From CAYUYV01 sp050331455 (GTDB lineage: Bacteria > Pseudomonadota > Alphaproteobacteria > JAJFIK01): DNA of 64,000 nt. The notes below the pieces were generated by a model. The model worked only from the letters and a program-made list of their open reading frames with translations, was not told the origin of the DNA and ran no database searches. Shown one piece after another: positions 63,071 through 64,000 of the stretch. Numbering within the stretch: the first letter of the stretch is position 1; each line of letters opens with the position of its first letter. A program made the translations under genes and the position numbers. The DNA lies in contig JBHJGV010000043.1 of the NCBI GenBank assembly GCA_050331455.1, positions 1 to 64,000 on the forward strand, read 5' to 3'.

Positions 63071-64000
63071 TCACAGCATCCTTGGAAGGATGCCCGCGGC
63101 CCGAGCATTGGCGAGGCCGGCGCGGGCGGAGTCCGCATCGATGGCGATCTGGGTCTTCAGGGCTTCCAGGCCGTCGAATTTCTTCTCGGGGCGGAGGAAG
63201 TCGACCAGGGCCACACTGATCCGTGTGTCATACAAATCGCCGGCAAAGTCGAAGACATGGGCCTCAAGGAGCACTTCGGTCTTGTCGAAGGTGGGCCGGC
63301 GCCCGAGATTGGCGACGCCTTCGTAAACGCCCCCATGGGGCCCTCCGAAGACTTCGATCAGAACGGCATAGACCCCGAGGGCCGGATGAAGCATCTCCCC
63401 GAGCGGGACATTGGCGGTGGGAAAGCCGATCGTCCGGCCCCGTTGATCGCCGGCGGCAACAACGCCCTCCACGGTCCATGGCCGGCCCAGGAGCCGGGCG
63501 GCCTGCTGGGGCCGGCCTTCGCGCAGGGCCGTGCGGATCGAGGACGATGAAATCTGCCCGTCGGCCATGGTGCCATTTCCGTCCGCATCCGGAAAAACCG
63601 GTGCAACGGCGGTCACGCCGAAACCTTCCGCATCGCCCATATAGCTCAACATGGTCATGTCGCCGGCCCGGCCGCGCCCGAATCGGAAATCTTCGCCGGC
63701 AACGACATGGGACACCCGCAGCCCCCCGATCAGAATGTCGAAGACGAAATCCTGGGGGCTCATGGCCGCCATGGCCTCATCGAAGGTCAGGGCGAAGAGC
63801 GCATCGACACCGAGTGCGGAGAGGAGGCGGGCTTTGGTTTCCAGCGCCGTCAGGCGGAAGGGCGGCGTTTCAGGCGCGAAGAAGCGGCGTGGATGCGGCT
63901 CGAACACCAAAACGCCAAGGGGACGGCCGCGCCCGCGCGCCATCGCGCTTGCCTCGGCGATCACGGCCCGGTGGCCCCGATGCACGCCATCGAAATTGCC
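63071..64000 (-). CDS. ribF: Bifunctional riboflavin kinase / FAD synthetase, 5' end beyond window
   Basis: The visible 310-residue part makes FMN and FAD from riboflavin. The FAD synthetase (nucleotidyltransferase) domain starts with NFDGVHRGHRAVI at the window edge; the usual N-terminus lies beyond base 64000. The riboflavin kinase domain has GRTIGFPTANVPLG and the C-terminal GVANLGRRPTFDKTEVLLEAHVFDFAGDLYDTRISV block with its catalytic glutamate. It precedes the thiC riboswitch on the same strand. Confidence 0.95.
   Translation of the reverse strand, partial: GNFDGVHRGHRAVIAEASAMARGRGRPLGVLVFEPHPRRFFAPETPPFRLTALETKARLLSALGVDALFALTFDEAMAAMSPQDFVFDILIGGLRVSHVVAGEDFRFGRGRAGDMTMLSYMGDAEGFGVTAVAPVFPDADGNGTMADGQISSSSIRTALREGRPQQAARLLGRPWTVEGVVAAGDQRGRTIGFPTANVPLGEMLHPALGVYAVLIEVFGGPHGGVYEGVANLGRRPTFDKTEVLLEAHVFDFAGDLYDTRISVALVDFLRPEKKFDGLEALKTQIAIDADSARAGLANARAAGILPRML

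Overview
The window is high-G+C bacterial chromosome that reads as an alphaproteobacterium. Pointers are the aminotransferase / ftsK / lolA order with xthA close by, an NDUFA9-type complex I accessory protein, a PEP-CTERM protein with the sphingomonad/alphaproteobacterial PEPxxWxxM sorting signal, and a glnK-amtB pair. Most of the window is core chromosome. There is one clear accessory island and one glycan-related locus of unusual composition.

Layout. (1) 0-8.5 kb: tRNA-Leu(CAG), an NDUFA9-like protein, uppP, then gltD-gltB (glutamate synthase). (2) 8.5-17.3 kb: five minus-strand genes with overlapping ends (two MurG-like glycosyltransferases, two GT4 glycosyltransferases, a histidine phosphatase), divergent from an ABC-exporter-like protein whose ATPase motifs are all altered and which carries a roughly 280-residue insertion, plus a small cyclic-nucleotide-binding-domain protein. 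This is my best candidate for an undescribed system. (3) 17.3-23.7 kb: a membrane-anchored AraC regulator divergent from a DUF2306 membrane protein, a PEP-CTERM protein, a thioesterase, a TonB-dependent receptor and a truncated GNAT gene. (4) 23.9-33.2 kb: xthA, an unknown acidic protein, a glutamine-synthetase-family ligase, lolA, ftsK and an aminotransferase. (5) 33.4-43.3 kb: amtB, glnK, an amidase, a UbiH-type monooxygenase, an acyltransferase, DUF971, Trm112-like, Lon-N-domain, thioredoxin-TPR and YbaK-type genes, ending in tRNA-Gly(GCC). (6) 43.29-50.33 kb: a genomic island inserted at the 3' end of tRNA-Gly, bounded by a perfect 23-bp direct repeat. It carries an EF-hand protein, a secreted Gly/Gln-rich protein, a two-component system, a decayed IS1380-type transposase and a HigB toxin with a HigA-like antitoxin fused to an ImmA/IrrE zinc peptidase domain. 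No integrase is visible. (7) 50.5-64 kb: a GT2 glycosyltransferase with a type I phosphodiesterase, rsmD, an enoyl-CoA hydratase-like gene, a haloalkane dehalogenase-like gene, an S9 peptidase, small lipoproteins, thiC behind a TPP riboswitch, and ribF running off the end.

Nitrogen assimilation is well represented: amtB and glnK for ammonium uptake and sensing, gltBD for glutamate synthesis, and a PuuA-like ligase. A separate genome-scale pattern is a set of short imperfect tandem duplications (units of 12-19 bp) in intergenic segments, mostly just upstream of start codons. One of them duplicates the ribosome binding site of ftsK. Gene boundaries were set by hand from reading frame, ribosome binding sites and family N-termini. 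No database search was run.
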